A DNA stretch of 64,000 bases from Heyndrickxia camelliae (GTDB lineage: Bacteria > Bacillota > Bacilli > Bacillales > Bacillaceae_C). The stretch lies in NCBI RefSeq assembly GCF_002844575.1, contig NZ_PIQO01000003.1, positions 186,001 through 250,000 on the forward strand, given 5' to 3'. The translations under genes were made by a program, and so were the position numbers. This document shows, one piece after another, positions 55,880-64,000 of the stretch (position 1 is its first letter; every line of letters begins with the position of its first letter). The notes beneath the pieces were generated by a model. It searched no databases. It was not told the origin of the DNA and saw only the letters and a list, made by a program, of their open reading frames with translations.

Positions 55880-56078
55880 ACATTAGCCCTCCCATTCTTT
55901 TCTAAATAATACCATAACAATAGAGACATTGCCTATTTTTATGGTTGTATTGCAAATTTATTGCTATTCGTGTTTTCAAGCGATAGAATTATGAACTTGT
56001 AAGGACTTTTTATTATAGTAATTACTTAAATTTTTGGCATCCTATTAATAGGAATATGAAAAAGGAGAGGTAGCCATT

Positions 56079-57581
56079 ATGAAATCGAAAGAAACTCCAT
56101 CGTCATTGATTATGATTTTCGGTGCAACTGGCGATTTAGCAAAAAGAAAACTCTTCCCTTCCCTTTACCATTTATATAGAAAAGGAAGATTAGGAAATAA
56201 TTTCGCTGTTATTGGAACAGCCAGACGTCCTTGGACACATGAAGAATTAAAGGAAAATGTAAAGGATTCTGTTCTTACTTCTATTGGAAAAAGTGAAAAC
56301 ATCGATGAGTTTGTATCTCATTTCTACTATCAAGCACATGATGTTAAAAACACAGAATCATACATAGAATTAAAAAAATTGGCCGATAAGCTTGATGAAC
56401 AATATTCCTTAAATGGAAATCGAATTTTTTACTTAGCTATGGCACCTGAGTTCTTTGGAACCATTGCCGAACATTTAAAAACTGATGGTTTAAATGATAC
56501 TAAAGGATTCAAACGATTGGTCATCGAAAAACCTTTCGGACATGATTTAGAATCAGCCAAAACCCTGAATGCCCAAATTAGAAAGGCATTTAATGAGGAA
56601 GAAATCTATCGTATAGACCATTATTTAGGAAAAGCAATGGTGCAAAATATTGAGGTAATTCGCTTCGCAAATGCTTTATTTGAACCACTATGGAATAACC
56701 GATATATCTCTAATATTCAAATTACATCCAGTGAGGTTCTTGGTGTTGAAGAGCGTGCTAGATATTATGAAACAAGTGGAGCACTTCGTGATATGGTTCA
56801 AAACCATATGCTCCAGATGGTTGCACTGCTTGCTATGGAGCCGCCAATCAAATTATCCACAGATGAAATACGCAGTGAAAAGGTGCGTGTATTTCGAGCA
56901 CTGCGCCCTATTGAAGGTGATCATGTAAAAGAATATTTTGTTCGTGGTCAATACGGTTCTGGACAAATTGATGGAAAAGATGTACCAGCTTATCGTAATG
57001 AATTGAATGTGGATCCTGCCTCTAACACAGAAACCTTTGTTGCAGGAAAATTGATGATAGATAATTTTAGATGGGCAGGCGTACCATTCTATATTCGAAC
57101 AGGAAAAAGAATGGAAACAAAGTCAACCAAAATTGTCATTCAATTTAAGGACATACCAATGAACTTGTATTACAATACAGACCATCAATTAGCACCGAAT
57201 CTATTGGTTATTCATATTCAGCCTGAAGAGGGCATTACACTGCATCTTAATGCAAAAAAATCGGGACAGCATATGGAAACAACCCCTGTTAAATTGAACT
57301 TTTCAAATACCAGTACTCATGGTATAAACACACCGGAAGCATATGAAAAGCTTTTGGATGATTGTTTACGCGGGGATGCAACTAATTTTGCTCATTGGGA
57401 TGAAGTAGCCCTATCATGGAATTTCGTAGATAAGATTTCCGAGGTTTGGGAAAACAAAACACAAACAGAATTTCCTAATTATGCATCTGGGACAATGGGA
57501 CCAAAAGCATCCGATCAACTTTTAGAAAAAGATGGATTTTTCTGGTGGCCAGTAACAGATTTAGATATTGATAATTGTTAA
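56079..57581 (+). CDS. zwf: Glucose-6-phosphate 1-dehydrogenase
   Basis: A 500-residue enzyme opening the oxidative pentose phosphate pathway. NADP loop IFGATGDLAKRKLFPSL, active site RIDHYLGKAMVQNI, and EKPFGHD. In B. subtilis zwf is next to gndA; here gndA is absent from the window. Terminators follow at once. Confidence 0.97.
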   Translation: MKSKETPSSLIMIFGATGDLAKRKLFPSLYHLYRKGRLGNNFAVIGTARRPWTHEELKENVKDSVLTSIGKSENIDEFVSHFYYQAHDVKNTESYIELKKLADKLDEQYSLNGNRIFYLAMAPEFFGTIAEHLKTDGLNDTKGFKRLVIEKPFGHDLESAKTLNAQIRKAFNEEEIYRIDHYLGKAMVQNIEVIRFANALFEPLWNNRYISNIQITSSEVLGVEERARYYETSGALRDMVQNHMLQMVALLAMEPPIKLSTDEIRSEKVRVFRALRPIEGDHVKEYFVRGQYGSGQIDGKDVPAYRNELNVDPASNTETFVAGKLMIDNFRWAGVPFYIRTGKRMETKSTKIVIQFKDIPMNLYYNTDHQLAPNLLVIHIQPEEGITLHLNAKKSGQHMETTPVKLNFSNTSTHGINTPEAYEKLLDDCLRGDATNFAHWDEVALSWNFVDKISEVWENKTQTEFPNYASGTMGPKASDQLLEKDGFFWWPVTDLDIDNC

Positions 57582-57589
57582 TTAGAAAA

Positions 57590-57682
57590 GCTCGAGGTAA
57601 CTAGCTAATCCGTTAGATGCCTCGAGCAAGATAATAAATGAACCCTTTACTAAGCTCCTCTTTTTAAGAGGGCTTTTATTTT
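57590..57682 (+). terminator. Terminator region after zwf
   Basis: GCTCGAGG/CCTCGAGC (57590-57626) makes a first stem without T-run; AGCTCCTCTT/AAGAGGGCT (57655-57676) is followed by TTTTATTTTG and is the likely terminator. Confidence 0.72.
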
Positions 57683-57763
57683 GACAAAATTGGAACCGAT
57701 TTTTCCCTCATGCTTATGTTGTATATAGAGGAATTATCACAAGGAAATAGGAGGTATATTCTC

Positions 57764-58213
57764 TTGAGAAACCCTAGCCTCGAAGATTATTTAGAAAAAG
57801 GGATTTACGGAGAAAAGCAAATAAAGCCTGCTGAGAAGAAAAAATTTCTCGGTACATTCAGAGAAAGAATTATCATTGCTTTAACGAAGAGTCAAGTAAT
57901 GGAAAAGGATGTATATCCAGAAGTAACGGACTCTATAAAAAAATACTCGAAAGCGATATTGTTAGTAAATGGAGACATTCCTTACTCAGCTATTTCCAAG
58001 TATATCCAAATAGCAAAAACAAACGGAATATCCTTTTCCATTGTCAACCATCACACAAGCTCAACCAATATCGGTTTAGTATTAGCACTTGATGAAGCCA
58101 TTGATAAGGAAGAAATTTTTATTCAAAAAGCAAACATTAGTCCTAAGGAATCCAATAAAAAAAAGGAAGGATTATGGTCCTCCCTAAAAGGAAAGTTTAG
58201 AAAAAAGCATTAA
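57764..58213 (+). CDS. yueI: YueI family protein (DUF1694)
   Basis: A 149-residue soluble protein: LEDYLEKGIYGEKQIKPAEKK region, FLGTFRERIIIALTKSQV, and a basic C-terminal tail. Matches the YueI family, unknown function. TTG start was chosen because AGGAGG lies nine bases upstream; the frame is open for 18 more codons. Its stop overlaps dinB convergently by four bases. Confidence 0.85.
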   Translation: MRNPSLEDYLEKGIYGEKQIKPAEKKKFLGTFRERIIIALTKSQVMEKDVYPEVTDSIKKYSKAILLVNGDIPYSAISKYIQIAKTNGISFSIVNHHTSSTNIGLVLALDEAIDKEEIFIQKANISPKESNKKKEGLWSSLKGKFRKKH

Positions 58214-59445
58214 ATCGAATCAATATCATCTTTTATACTAGGTCTATGACTGCTCCCTTTTAGGGAAACCCCTTTCGTTACCGCATGTTTACCAAACTTC
58301 TTTCGAAGCATTTCCATCGCATTATAAAGGGGTTCTTTCTTTGCTTCCTTTTCGTAGGAGAATAAATCCAATTGTTCCACAGCTTGAAAACGTTCCACTA
58401 AATCCTGCCCAGTAACCCCCAACAATCTTACAGGATTTCCATTCCAATGCTTTAAAAATAGATCTTTTGCAGCCGCAAATATGTCCTGCATTTTATAAAT
58501 TGGATTTTGCAATTTTCGACTGCGGGTTATCGTTTGCCGATTCTTATAGCGAATGGTTATGGAGACATTTGTGGTATAATACTCTTTCTTTTTAAGTCTA
58601 TTGGCAGTCTCTTCCGATAACTTTTTTAGATAAGCTAACAGCTCATGCTGATTTGCAATATCTTTCGGCAATGTCAAAGAACTTCCAACACTTTTAAATT
58701 CATTTGCAGAATCCGGGTCTACCTTTCTCTTATCTTCTCCATTAGCCCTTTCCTTTAATTGCAGTCCCCTTACACCTAACAGATGCCGCAATTGAATATC
58801 ATCCGCTTTAGCCAAATCGCAAATTTTTCTGATGCCGATAGAAGATAATTTTTCGGCAGTTTTCTTCCCAATCCCATGCATTTCTATTAATGGCAACGGC
58901 CATAGTTTATCGGGAACATCTCTTTTTCGTAAAATAGTTATTCCCATGGGCTTCTTCATATCAGATGCCATCTTTGCCAAGAACTTATTCGGCGCAATTC
59001 CAATACTACAAGGCAAATCCAATTCCTGTACTAACTGCTTTTGAATTTTTTCAGCAATCTGTATTGGAGTTCCCAATTCACTGCTTTCCGTTATATCTAT
59101 ATATCCTTCATCAATAGAAACCGGTTCGACCAGATTAGAATATTGTCTTAGAATGGAGAACATAGCCGTTGATGCTTCGCGATAACGCTGAAAATTAGGT
59201 CGCATAATAATGATTTGTGGGCAAAGCTTTTTAGCTTCCCAAACCGTCATCGTTGTTTTTACTCCAAATTTTCTTGCCTCATAGCTACATGTAACAACAA
59301 TCCCTTTTCTCTCATCAGGGTTTCCTGCAATTGCAAGCGGTTTTCCTTTTAGGGATGAATCATAAGCCATTTCCACTGCTGCAAAAAAACTATTCATATC
59401 AACATGAAGGATAACCCTTCCATTTTTAGGATAATATTGTTTCAT
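58210..59445 (-). CDS. dinB: DNA polymerase IV (DinB)
   Basis: A 411-residue Y-family polymerase: HVDMNSFFAAVEMA, SIDEGYIDIT, HhH GIGKKTAEKLSSIGI, and a C-terminal QLDLF-like clamp-binding sequence (AVEQLDLFSYEK). Counterpart of B. subtilis yqjH. No LexA box is visible near the start, unlike yqjW. ATG follows AGGAAG by eight bases. Confidence 0.95.
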   Translation of the reverse strand: MKQYYPKNGRVILHVDMNSFFAAVEMAYDSSLKGKPLAIAGNPDERKGIVVTCSYEARKFGVKTTMTVWEAKKLCPQIIIMRPNFQRYREASTAMFSILRQYSNLVEPVSIDEGYIDITESSELGTPIQIAEKIQKQLVQELDLPCSIGIAPNKFLAKMASDMKKPMGITILRKRDVPDKLWPLPLIEMHGIGKKTAEKLSSIGIRKICDLAKADDIQLRHLLGVRGLQLKERANGEDKRKVDPDSANEFKSVGSSLTLPKDIANQHELLAYLKKLSEETANRLKKKEYYTTNVSITIRYKNRQTITRSRKLQNPIYKMQDIFAAAKDLFLKHWNGNPVRLLGVTGQDLVERFQAVEQLDLFSYEKEAKKEPLYNAMEMLRKKFGKHAVTKGVSLKGSSHRPSIKDDIDSI

Positions 59446-59471
59446 AATTGACACTTCCTAAGAACAAATGC

Positions 59472-59624
59472 GCTAGGCGCTGTGCCTAGACGTAGACAAC
59501 TTCAACAAGTTATCCACAAGATTAAATTTTATAATTTCATAGACAATGAAAAAACTATAGCGCCGTGCATTAAGCATTTTCACGAGACATAGATCAGGAA
59601 GCTTGCTTATCGCCAGGCGCTATA
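59472..59624. repeat. GC-rich inverted-repeat element upstream of cheW
   Basis: CTAGGC/GCCTAG (59472-59488) forms one hairpin, and TATAGCGCC (59556-59564) with GGCGCTATA (59616-59624) forms a 9-bp outer stem around about 50 bases. The GCGC-rich composition differs from the AT-rich flanks. Could be a dispersed intergenic element or a structured RNA. Confidence 0.55.
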
Positions 59625-59684
59625 ATGGTACAAGTACATTAATATCATTTGCTAAAATACTAATGTAAGTCATTAGTATACGTA

Positions 59685-60164
59685 TTATTGGACTTCTTGC
59701 GTATTTTCCTTCATGTATTCTTTTATTTCTTTTATTCCTTCAAGAGATGCAATTAAAATATTCGGATCAATCATTGTAATTAATCGTTCTTCAATATTGG
59801 CAATACTTGTAAAATAAGCAGTTTTTGAATACGCTAGTAAGCCGACTTGTTGTAGGGATTCGTTGGCAATATCAAGAATCTCCTTCGCTTCCTTTACAAG
59901 TAATCCTACCGATAATTCATCAGTGTGCAACACAATCATTCGCACATCATCATTTACTTCCAATGCTTTTTGATAAAGAACCAATTCAAAATCAATAACA
60001 GGAATTAATTCTCCTCGTGATTTTACAATTCCCTTAACAAATGAGGGTAAATGCGGTATGGGTGTAACTTCCTCATATTTATCAATTGATATAACATATT
60101 CCACAGGAATTCCATATTCCTCATTTCCAACTAAAAAAATGACTGATTTACTGCTCAATGACAA
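59685..60164 (-). CDS. cheW: CheW-domain chemotaxis coupling protein
   Basis: A 159-residue CheW-like protein (FLVGNEEYGIPVEYVISIDK, LPSFVKGIVKSRGELIPVIDF, LVKEAKEILDI). It should couple receptors to CheA or act as a scaffold variant. No other chemotaxis gene is nearby. It uses an AGGAGG that lies right after the tripeptidase terminator. Confidence 0.9.
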   Translation of the reverse strand: MSLSSKSVIFLVGNEEYGIPVEYVISIDKYEEVTPIPHLPSFVKGIVKSRGELIPVIDFELVLYQKALEVNDDVRMIVLHTDELSVGLLVKEAKEILDIANESLQQVGLLAYSKTAYFTSIANIEERLITMIDPNILIASLEGIKEIKEYMKENTQEVQ

Positions 60165-60176
60165 AAGTATTCCTCC

Positions 60177-60205
60177 TAAAAGAGCAGACTTAGATAAGTC
60201 TGCTC
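60177..60205 (-). terminator. Hairpin between cheW and the tripeptidase gene
   Basis: GAGCAGACTTA pairs with TAAGTCTGCTC; on the minus strand it is followed by only four T before the cheW binding site, so termination may be incomplete. Confidence 0.6.
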
Positions 60206-60213
60206 AAGCTTCA

Positions 60214-61335
60214 TTATTCTCCAGCAACCTCTTGCACAATTGCAACAACCATTTCTGAAAGTTTCACCAATTCCTCAATTGGCATTCTTTCATTTGTTGT
60301 ATGAATTTCTTCATATCCAACGGCAAGATTGACTGTTGGAATTCCAAAACCAGCAATTACGTTGGCATCGCTGCCTCCACCGCTTTGTTCTAACTTACAA
60401 TCACGACCGATTTTTGCAGCAGCTCTCTTTGCCACTTCAACTACTTGGTCTCCATCGGAAAATTTAAAGCCTGGATACATTACTTGAACTTCGACATCAG
60501 CCTTGCCGCCCATTTCTTTAGCTGCTGCTTCAAATGCCTCTTTCATTTTCGCAACTTGGGCTTCCATTTTTTCAGGGACTAAAGAACGTGCTTCTGCAAG
60601 AATATCAACACGGTCACATACAATATTTGTTGCTTGTCCGCCTTCAAATCGGCCGATATTCGCTGTTGTTTCCTCATCAATCCTGCCTAATGGCATTCTG
60701 GATACAGCTTTTGCCGCAATGGAGATTGCGGAAATTCCTTTTTCAGGTGCAACCCCAGCATGTGCAGTTTTCCCATATAAGACAGCTTTAATTTTCGCTT
60801 GTGTTGGTGCAGCTACTACTACATTTCCAACTTTGCCGTCGCTATCTAAAGCGAAGCCATATTTCGCTTTCAATAAAGATGAGTCTAATGCTTTTGCCCC
60901 TACTAATCCAGATTCCTCACCTACCGTGATAATGAATTGAATAGTGCCATGTTCAATGTTTTGTTCTTTTAAAACACGGATTGATTCAAACATTGCTGCA
61001 AGACCTGCTTTATCATCTGCACCTAAAATAGTTGTACCGTCCGTTACAACATAGCCATCCTTAATGGAAGGTTTCACACCATTACCAGGTACTACCGTAT
61101 CCATATGGGAAGTGAAGTAAATTATATCTGCAGAAGTGTTCGTACCTTTTAATGTACAGATTAAATTTCCGGCACCATGTCCTGTTTGAGAAGTGGTATC
61201 ATCTTCAAATACTTCTACTCCAAGGTCTGTAAATTTCTTCTTCAGAACCTTTGCAATTTCTGCTTCATTTTTTGTTTCGGAATCAATTTGGACTAATTCC
61301 AAAAATTCATTTAGTAAACGCTCTTGATTAACCAT
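60214..61335 (-). CDS. yqjE: Tripeptidase T-like M20 aminopeptidase (YqjE)
   Basis: A 373-residue zinc peptidase: metal motifs FTSHMDTV and GADDKAGLAAM, catalytic EES in VGEESGLVGAKAL, and SGGGSDANV. PepT-like tripeptidase of the M20 clan. Followed by a hairpin and cheW. Confidence 0.93.
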   Translation of the reverse strand: MVNQERLLNEFLELVQIDSETKNEAEIAKVLKKKFTDLGVEVFEDDTTSQTGHGAGNLICTLKGTNTSADIIYFTSHMDTVVPGNGVKPSIKDGYVVTDGTTILGADDKAGLAAMFESIRVLKEQNIEHGTIQFIITVGEESGLVGAKALDSSLLKAKYGFALDSDGKVGNVVVAAPTQAKIKAVLYGKTAHAGVAPEKGISAISIAAKAVSRMPLGRIDEETTANIGRFEGGQATNIVCDRVDILAEARSLVPEKMEAQVAKMKEAFEAAAKEMGGKADVEVQVMYPGFKFSDGDQVVEVAKRAAAKIGRDCKLEQSGGGSDANVIAGFGIPTVNLAVGYEEIHTTNERMPIEELVKLSEMVVAIVQEVAGE

Positions 61336-61480
61336 TGAGTTACCTCCAACTATGTAATAAAATCTCGATATAAATATAGAAGCTTTAGTTAATTACTCCA
61401 ATAGTATATCGCTAATTTCTCACATGGACAAATATTCTTTGCCGTAATCTTGCAATAGTTAAGCATGCATTCTTATCATA

Positions 61481-63028
61481 TTATAAAGGAATATTTCCAT
61501 GTTTCTTAAATGGTCTTTCCTCTTGTTTGTTGCGAAGCATTTCTAATGCTTGAACAAGTTTTATCCTTGTTTCGCGTGGATCTATTACATCATCTACCAT
61601 CCCTTGTGAAGCAGCAATATACGGGTTGGCGAATTTCTCACGATACTCATTAATTTTCTGTTTTCTCGTTTCCTCAGGATTTTCACTGGCAGCAATTTCC
61701 TTAGCGAATATAATATTTGCTGCGCCCTCTGGCCCCATTACGGCAATTTCCGCGTTTGGCCATGCATATACGATATCTGCCCCAATCGATTTACTATTAA
61801 GTGCTACGTATGCCCCACCATATGCTTTTCTTAAAATAACCGTAATTTTTGGTACCGTTGCTTCTGAATAGGCATATAGAATCTTGGCACCGTGACGAAT
61901 AATTCCTCCGTGTTCCTGTTTAATCCCTGGAAAAAATCCCGTTACATCCTCAAAGGTAATAATTGGTATATTGAATGAATCACAAAAACGAATAAAGCGC
62001 GATGCTTTATCAGATGAATCAATATCCAACCCCCCTGCCATAAATTTAGGCTGATTGCATACTAATCCAACTACTTCCCCTCGGATTCGTGCAAATCCTA
62101 CCACGATATTTTTAGCAAATTCCCTATGCACTTCAAAGAAGGAATCTTCATCTACTACCTGATTAATGACAATACGCACATCATATGGACGAACGGCATC
62201 AAATGGTATCGAGTCCGTTAAATCAGGGCGATAGTCATCCCCTTCCCAAGAATGTTTATTCGCCTTCTCTTTACTATTTTGCGGTAAATAGCTTAACAAT
62301 TTTCTTACCATCTGCAGTACATCTTCCTCCGAGCCGGCTCGAAAATGTGCGTTTCCGCTAATTGTGTTGTGTACCTTTGATCCCCCTAAATCCTCTGATG
62401 AAATTTTTTCACCCGTTACAGTTTCAATTACCTTCGGCCCTGTAATAAACATTTGACTTGTTTCATCCACCATAAATACAAAATCAGTAATCGCAGGGGA
62501 ATAGACGGCTCCTCCAGCACAAGGCCCCATAATGACGGAAATTTGCGGGATTACTCCTGAGTAAATTGCATTTCGATAAAACACATGTCCATATCCATCC
62601 AGTGACACGACACCTTCTTGAATACGTGCCCCGCCTGAATCATTTAATCCGATAAATGGAGCACCGTTTTGGGCAGCTAAATCCATTACATTTGCAATTT
62701 TTTTGGCATGCATTTCCCCTAAAGCACCGCCAAAAACGGTAAAGTCCTGCGAAAACAAATAGATAGGACGACCATTAACTTTTGCATAGCCGGTCACCAC
62801 ACCATCTCCCGGACCTTTTACATCTTCAAGACCAAAATCATGTCCTCTATGTTCAATAAAGGCATTTAATTCTACAAAGGTACCAGGGTCGACCAATAAC
62901 TCTATTCTCTCTCTGGCCGTTAATTTACCTTTTTGGTGTTGTTTATCAATCTTGTCATCTCCTCCCCCGAGTTCAATCTCTCTTTTCCGATCGTACAGCT
63001 GATTAATTTTCTCATATATATCCGGCAT
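61481..63028 (-). CDS. yqjD: Acyl-CoA carboxylase carboxyltransferase subunit (YqjD)
   Basis: A 515-residue crotonase-fold carboxyltransferase: GGGDDKIDKQHQKGKLTARER, GGARIQEGV, and IMGPCAGGAVYSPAITDF plus the C-half AYGGAYVALNSK. Matches the propionyl-CoA/methylmalonyl-CoA 12S subunit. With the epimerase downstream of the same promoter region, it suggests propionate or odd-chain/branched-chain metabolism. No biotin carboxylase is in the window. Confidence 0.92.
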   Translation of the reverse strand: MPDIYEKINQLYDRKREIELGGGDDKIDKQHQKGKLTARERIELLVDPGTFVELNAFIEHRGHDFGLEDVKGPGDGVVTGYAKVNGRPIYLFSQDFTVFGGALGEMHAKKIANVMDLAAQNGAPFIGLNDSGGARIQEGVVSLDGYGHVFYRNAIYSGVIPQISVIMGPCAGGAVYSPAITDFVFMVDETSQMFITGPKVIETVTGEKISSEDLGGSKVHNTISGNAHFRAGSEEDVLQMVRKLLSYLPQNSKEKANKHSWEGDDYRPDLTDSIPFDAVRPYDVRIVINQVVDEDSFFEVHREFAKNIVVGFARIRGEVVGLVCNQPKFMAGGLDIDSSDKASRFIRFCDSFNIPIITFEDVTGFFPGIKQEHGGIIRHGAKILYAYSEATVPKITVILRKAYGGAYVALNSKSIGADIVYAWPNAEIAVMGPEGAANIIFAKEIAASENPEETRKQKINEYREKFANPYIAASQGMVDDVIDPRETRIKLVQALEMLRNKQEERPFKKHGNIPL

Positions 63029-63070
63029 TGTTCTTCCCCCTTGTTGTGTTTCTAAAATCGATTATTTTCC

Positions 63071-63469
63071 TTAGTTCTTATCATAAAGTTCATATAAAAC
63101 ACCATGCCCCGATTTTGGATGCAGGAATGCAACCTTTGCTCCATGTGCGCCAGGTTTCGGTATATCTTGTATCATTTTCACACCATTTTCCTTTAATTCT
63201 CGAATTCGTAATTCAATATTACTAACACCGAATGCAATATGGTGTATCCCTTGACCCCGCGTTTCGAGAAATTTCGCTATTGCACTTGATTGACTCAAGG
63301 GTTCCAGTAATTCTAATCTTACATTTCCGACATCAATAAATGCTACTTTCACTTGTTCAGATTCAACATCCTCGATACCAAGACATTTCAATGAAAGCGT
63401 TTCCGTATAAAATGGCAGAATTTCCTCAATGGATTTAACCGCGATTCCAATATGATCTACATTCTTCAT
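63071..63469 (-). CDS. mce: Methylmalonyl-CoA epimerase
   Basis: A 132-residue VOC-fold metalloenzyme (VDHIGIAVKSIEEILPFY, GIHHIAFGVSN, GVLYELYDKN). It interconverts (2S)- and (2R)-methylmalonyl-CoA. Forty bases upstream of yqjD; likely one operon. Confidence 0.93.
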   Translation of the reverse strand: MKNVDHIGIAVKSIEEILPFYTETLSLKCLGIEDVESEQVKVAFIDVGNVRLELLEPLSQSSAIAKFLETRGQGIHHIAFGVSNIELRIRELKENGVKMIQDIPKPGAHGAKVAFLHPKSGHGVLYELYDKN

Positions 63470-63648
63470 TTATTTACCCCCTTGCTGTAAACCATCTACC
63501 TTATATACTTAAACAGTAATTATCGAAAATCCTGCTGACTAAAGGATTTTCATAAAACTGCCCCATTTCGCTTCGAATAATGCTTGTCAGTTATTAATTT
63601 GCCCCCTAAAATAGTTATAAGGACGACAATAACAAGGAGTGATTTGAA

Positions 63649-63741
63649 ATGCCAAAAAAGACTCAAAAGTTTGTAGTCTATTTGATGCTAATTGTTATAA
63701 TTGCCTCCACGCTGTTAACAGGATTAGCTTACCTACTTTAG
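63649..63741 (+). CDS. prli42: Stressosome-associated miniprotein Prli42
   Basis: A 30-residue single-helix protein starting MPKKTQKFVVYLMLIVIIAS and ending LTGLAYLL. The basic N-terminus plus one hydrophobic helix and the LLTG block match Prli42, the membrane anchor of the stressosome described in Listeria. AAGGAGTGA precedes the ATG. Too short for most gene callers. Confidence 0.8.
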   Translation: MPKKTQKFVVYLMLIVIIASTLLTGLAYLL

Positions 63742-63744
63742 ATA

Positions 63745-63780
63745 GATAAAAGACTCATGTTTTCGCATGAGTCTTTTTTG
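63745..63780 (+). terminator. Terminator after prli42
   Basis: AAAAGACTCATG/CATGAGTCTTTT with a TTTTCG loop, then TT-rich tail on the + strand. Confidence 0.9.
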
Positions 63781-63784
63781 TAGT

Positions 63785-63813
63785 AAAAAACCCGGAAAAA
63801 TCCGGGTTTTTTA
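63785..63813. terminator. Terminator of brxB
   Basis: AAAAAACCCGGA/TCCGGGTTTTTT with loop AAAA; on the minus strand it follows brxB directly, its right arm overlapping the stop. Confidence 0.9.
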
Positions 63814-64000
63814 CACTTCTTCACAATATTTTTCAAATGTTTCTTGTAATTTATTCACAACAGACATTGGATCATGACCTTCAATTTCATGTCGTTCTAC
63901 CATAGTACATAATTTACCATCTTTCAGTAAAGCGAAGGATGGTGAGGATGGTGGATATCCCACAAAGTAACTGCGTGCTTTTTCAGTAGCTTCCTTATCT
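63811..64000 (-). CDS. brxB: Bacilliredoxin BrxB (YqiW), C-terminal part
   Basis: Only the last 62 codons lie in the window; the start is beyond the right edge. The segment [20 protein letters not shown] and the tail [16 protein letters not shown] match YqiW/BrxA-type bacilliredoxins, which remove bacillithiol from proteins. The active-site Cys motif lies in the missing part, so it cannot be checked here. It ends at a strong terminator. Confidence 0.88.
   Translation of the reverse strand, partial: DKEATEKARSYFVGYPPSSPSFALLKDGKLCTMVERHEIEGHDPMSVVNKLQETFEKYCEEV

Noticed and set aside
60503-60940. 145-codon open frame opposite the tripeptidase gene
   Set aside because: Antisense shadow of a conserved M20 peptidase.
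63389-63402. cre-like TGAAAGCGTTTCCG
   Set aside because: It has mismatches at the conserved right end and lies inside the mce coding sequence.

Overview
The window is a low-GC Firmicute chromosome segment of a spore-forming Bacillaceae species (Bacillus in the broad sense). Gene order follows, with edits, the part of the Bacillus subtilis map from recQ/fer through resABCDE, spoVA, spoIIA, fur, xerD, nudF and zwf to yqjC/brxB. The comparison is from memory of B. subtilis, not a computed alignment. Sporulation genes are dense: spmAB, dacB, spoVA, dacF-spoIIA-sigF, spoIIM and mciZ. There is no phage, IS element, CRISPR array, rRNA or tRNA.

Layout. (1) 1-5.4 kb: the recQ start, ypbB, ferredoxin, the riboflavin transporter ribU under an FMN riboswitch, an M23-LysM wall hydrolase, and sigX-rsiX with a perfect SigX-type promoter. 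(2) 5.5-12.4 kb: cytochrome c maturation and redox control (resABC, resDE) plus rluB. (3) 12.7-18 kb: spmAB, dacB, scpAB, a tiny YjcZ-like protein, ypuF and a lone ribT where B. subtilis has ribDEAHT. (4) 18-26 kb: lysA, a spoVA operon lacking C, D and Eb, and dacF-spoIIAA-AB-sigF with sigma-H and sigma-G promoters. (5) 26-36 kb: deoB-punA-pdp, xerD-yqzK, fur, spoIIM, a methyltransferase of unknown role, endonuclease Q, nudF and mciZ. (6) 35.9-38.3 kb: aldo/keto reductase, a class I cyclic-di-GMP riboswitch leading into sinI, then sinR. (7) 38.4-44.3 kb: a ketone-body and leucine-end catabolic group (thiolase, scoAB, HMG-CoA lyase) around an xpaC-telA pair. (8) 44.3-50.1 kb: a lipase-like hydrolase, a CDGSH protein, the SOS polymerase yqjW with yolD, and a Fur-boxed feoA-feoB operon. 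(9) 50.2-64 kb: SDR, an eight-copy 52-bp tandem repeat, an MBL hydrolase, proline T-box-proI, namA, rnz, zwf, yueI, dinB, an orphan cheW, a tripeptidase, methylmalonyl/propionyl-CoA genes, prli42 and the brxB end.

The most interesting element is the c-di-GMP riboswitch in the sinI leader. Its 3' arm can pair in two exclusive ways, one of which covers part of the sinI ribosome binding site. This would let c-di-GMP feed directly into the SinI/SinR biofilm switch. Other points for a second look are the spoVA operon without its core subunits, the lone ribT, the 52-bp tandem array, a dispersed intergenic repeat pair, and an inverted repeat upstream of cheW.
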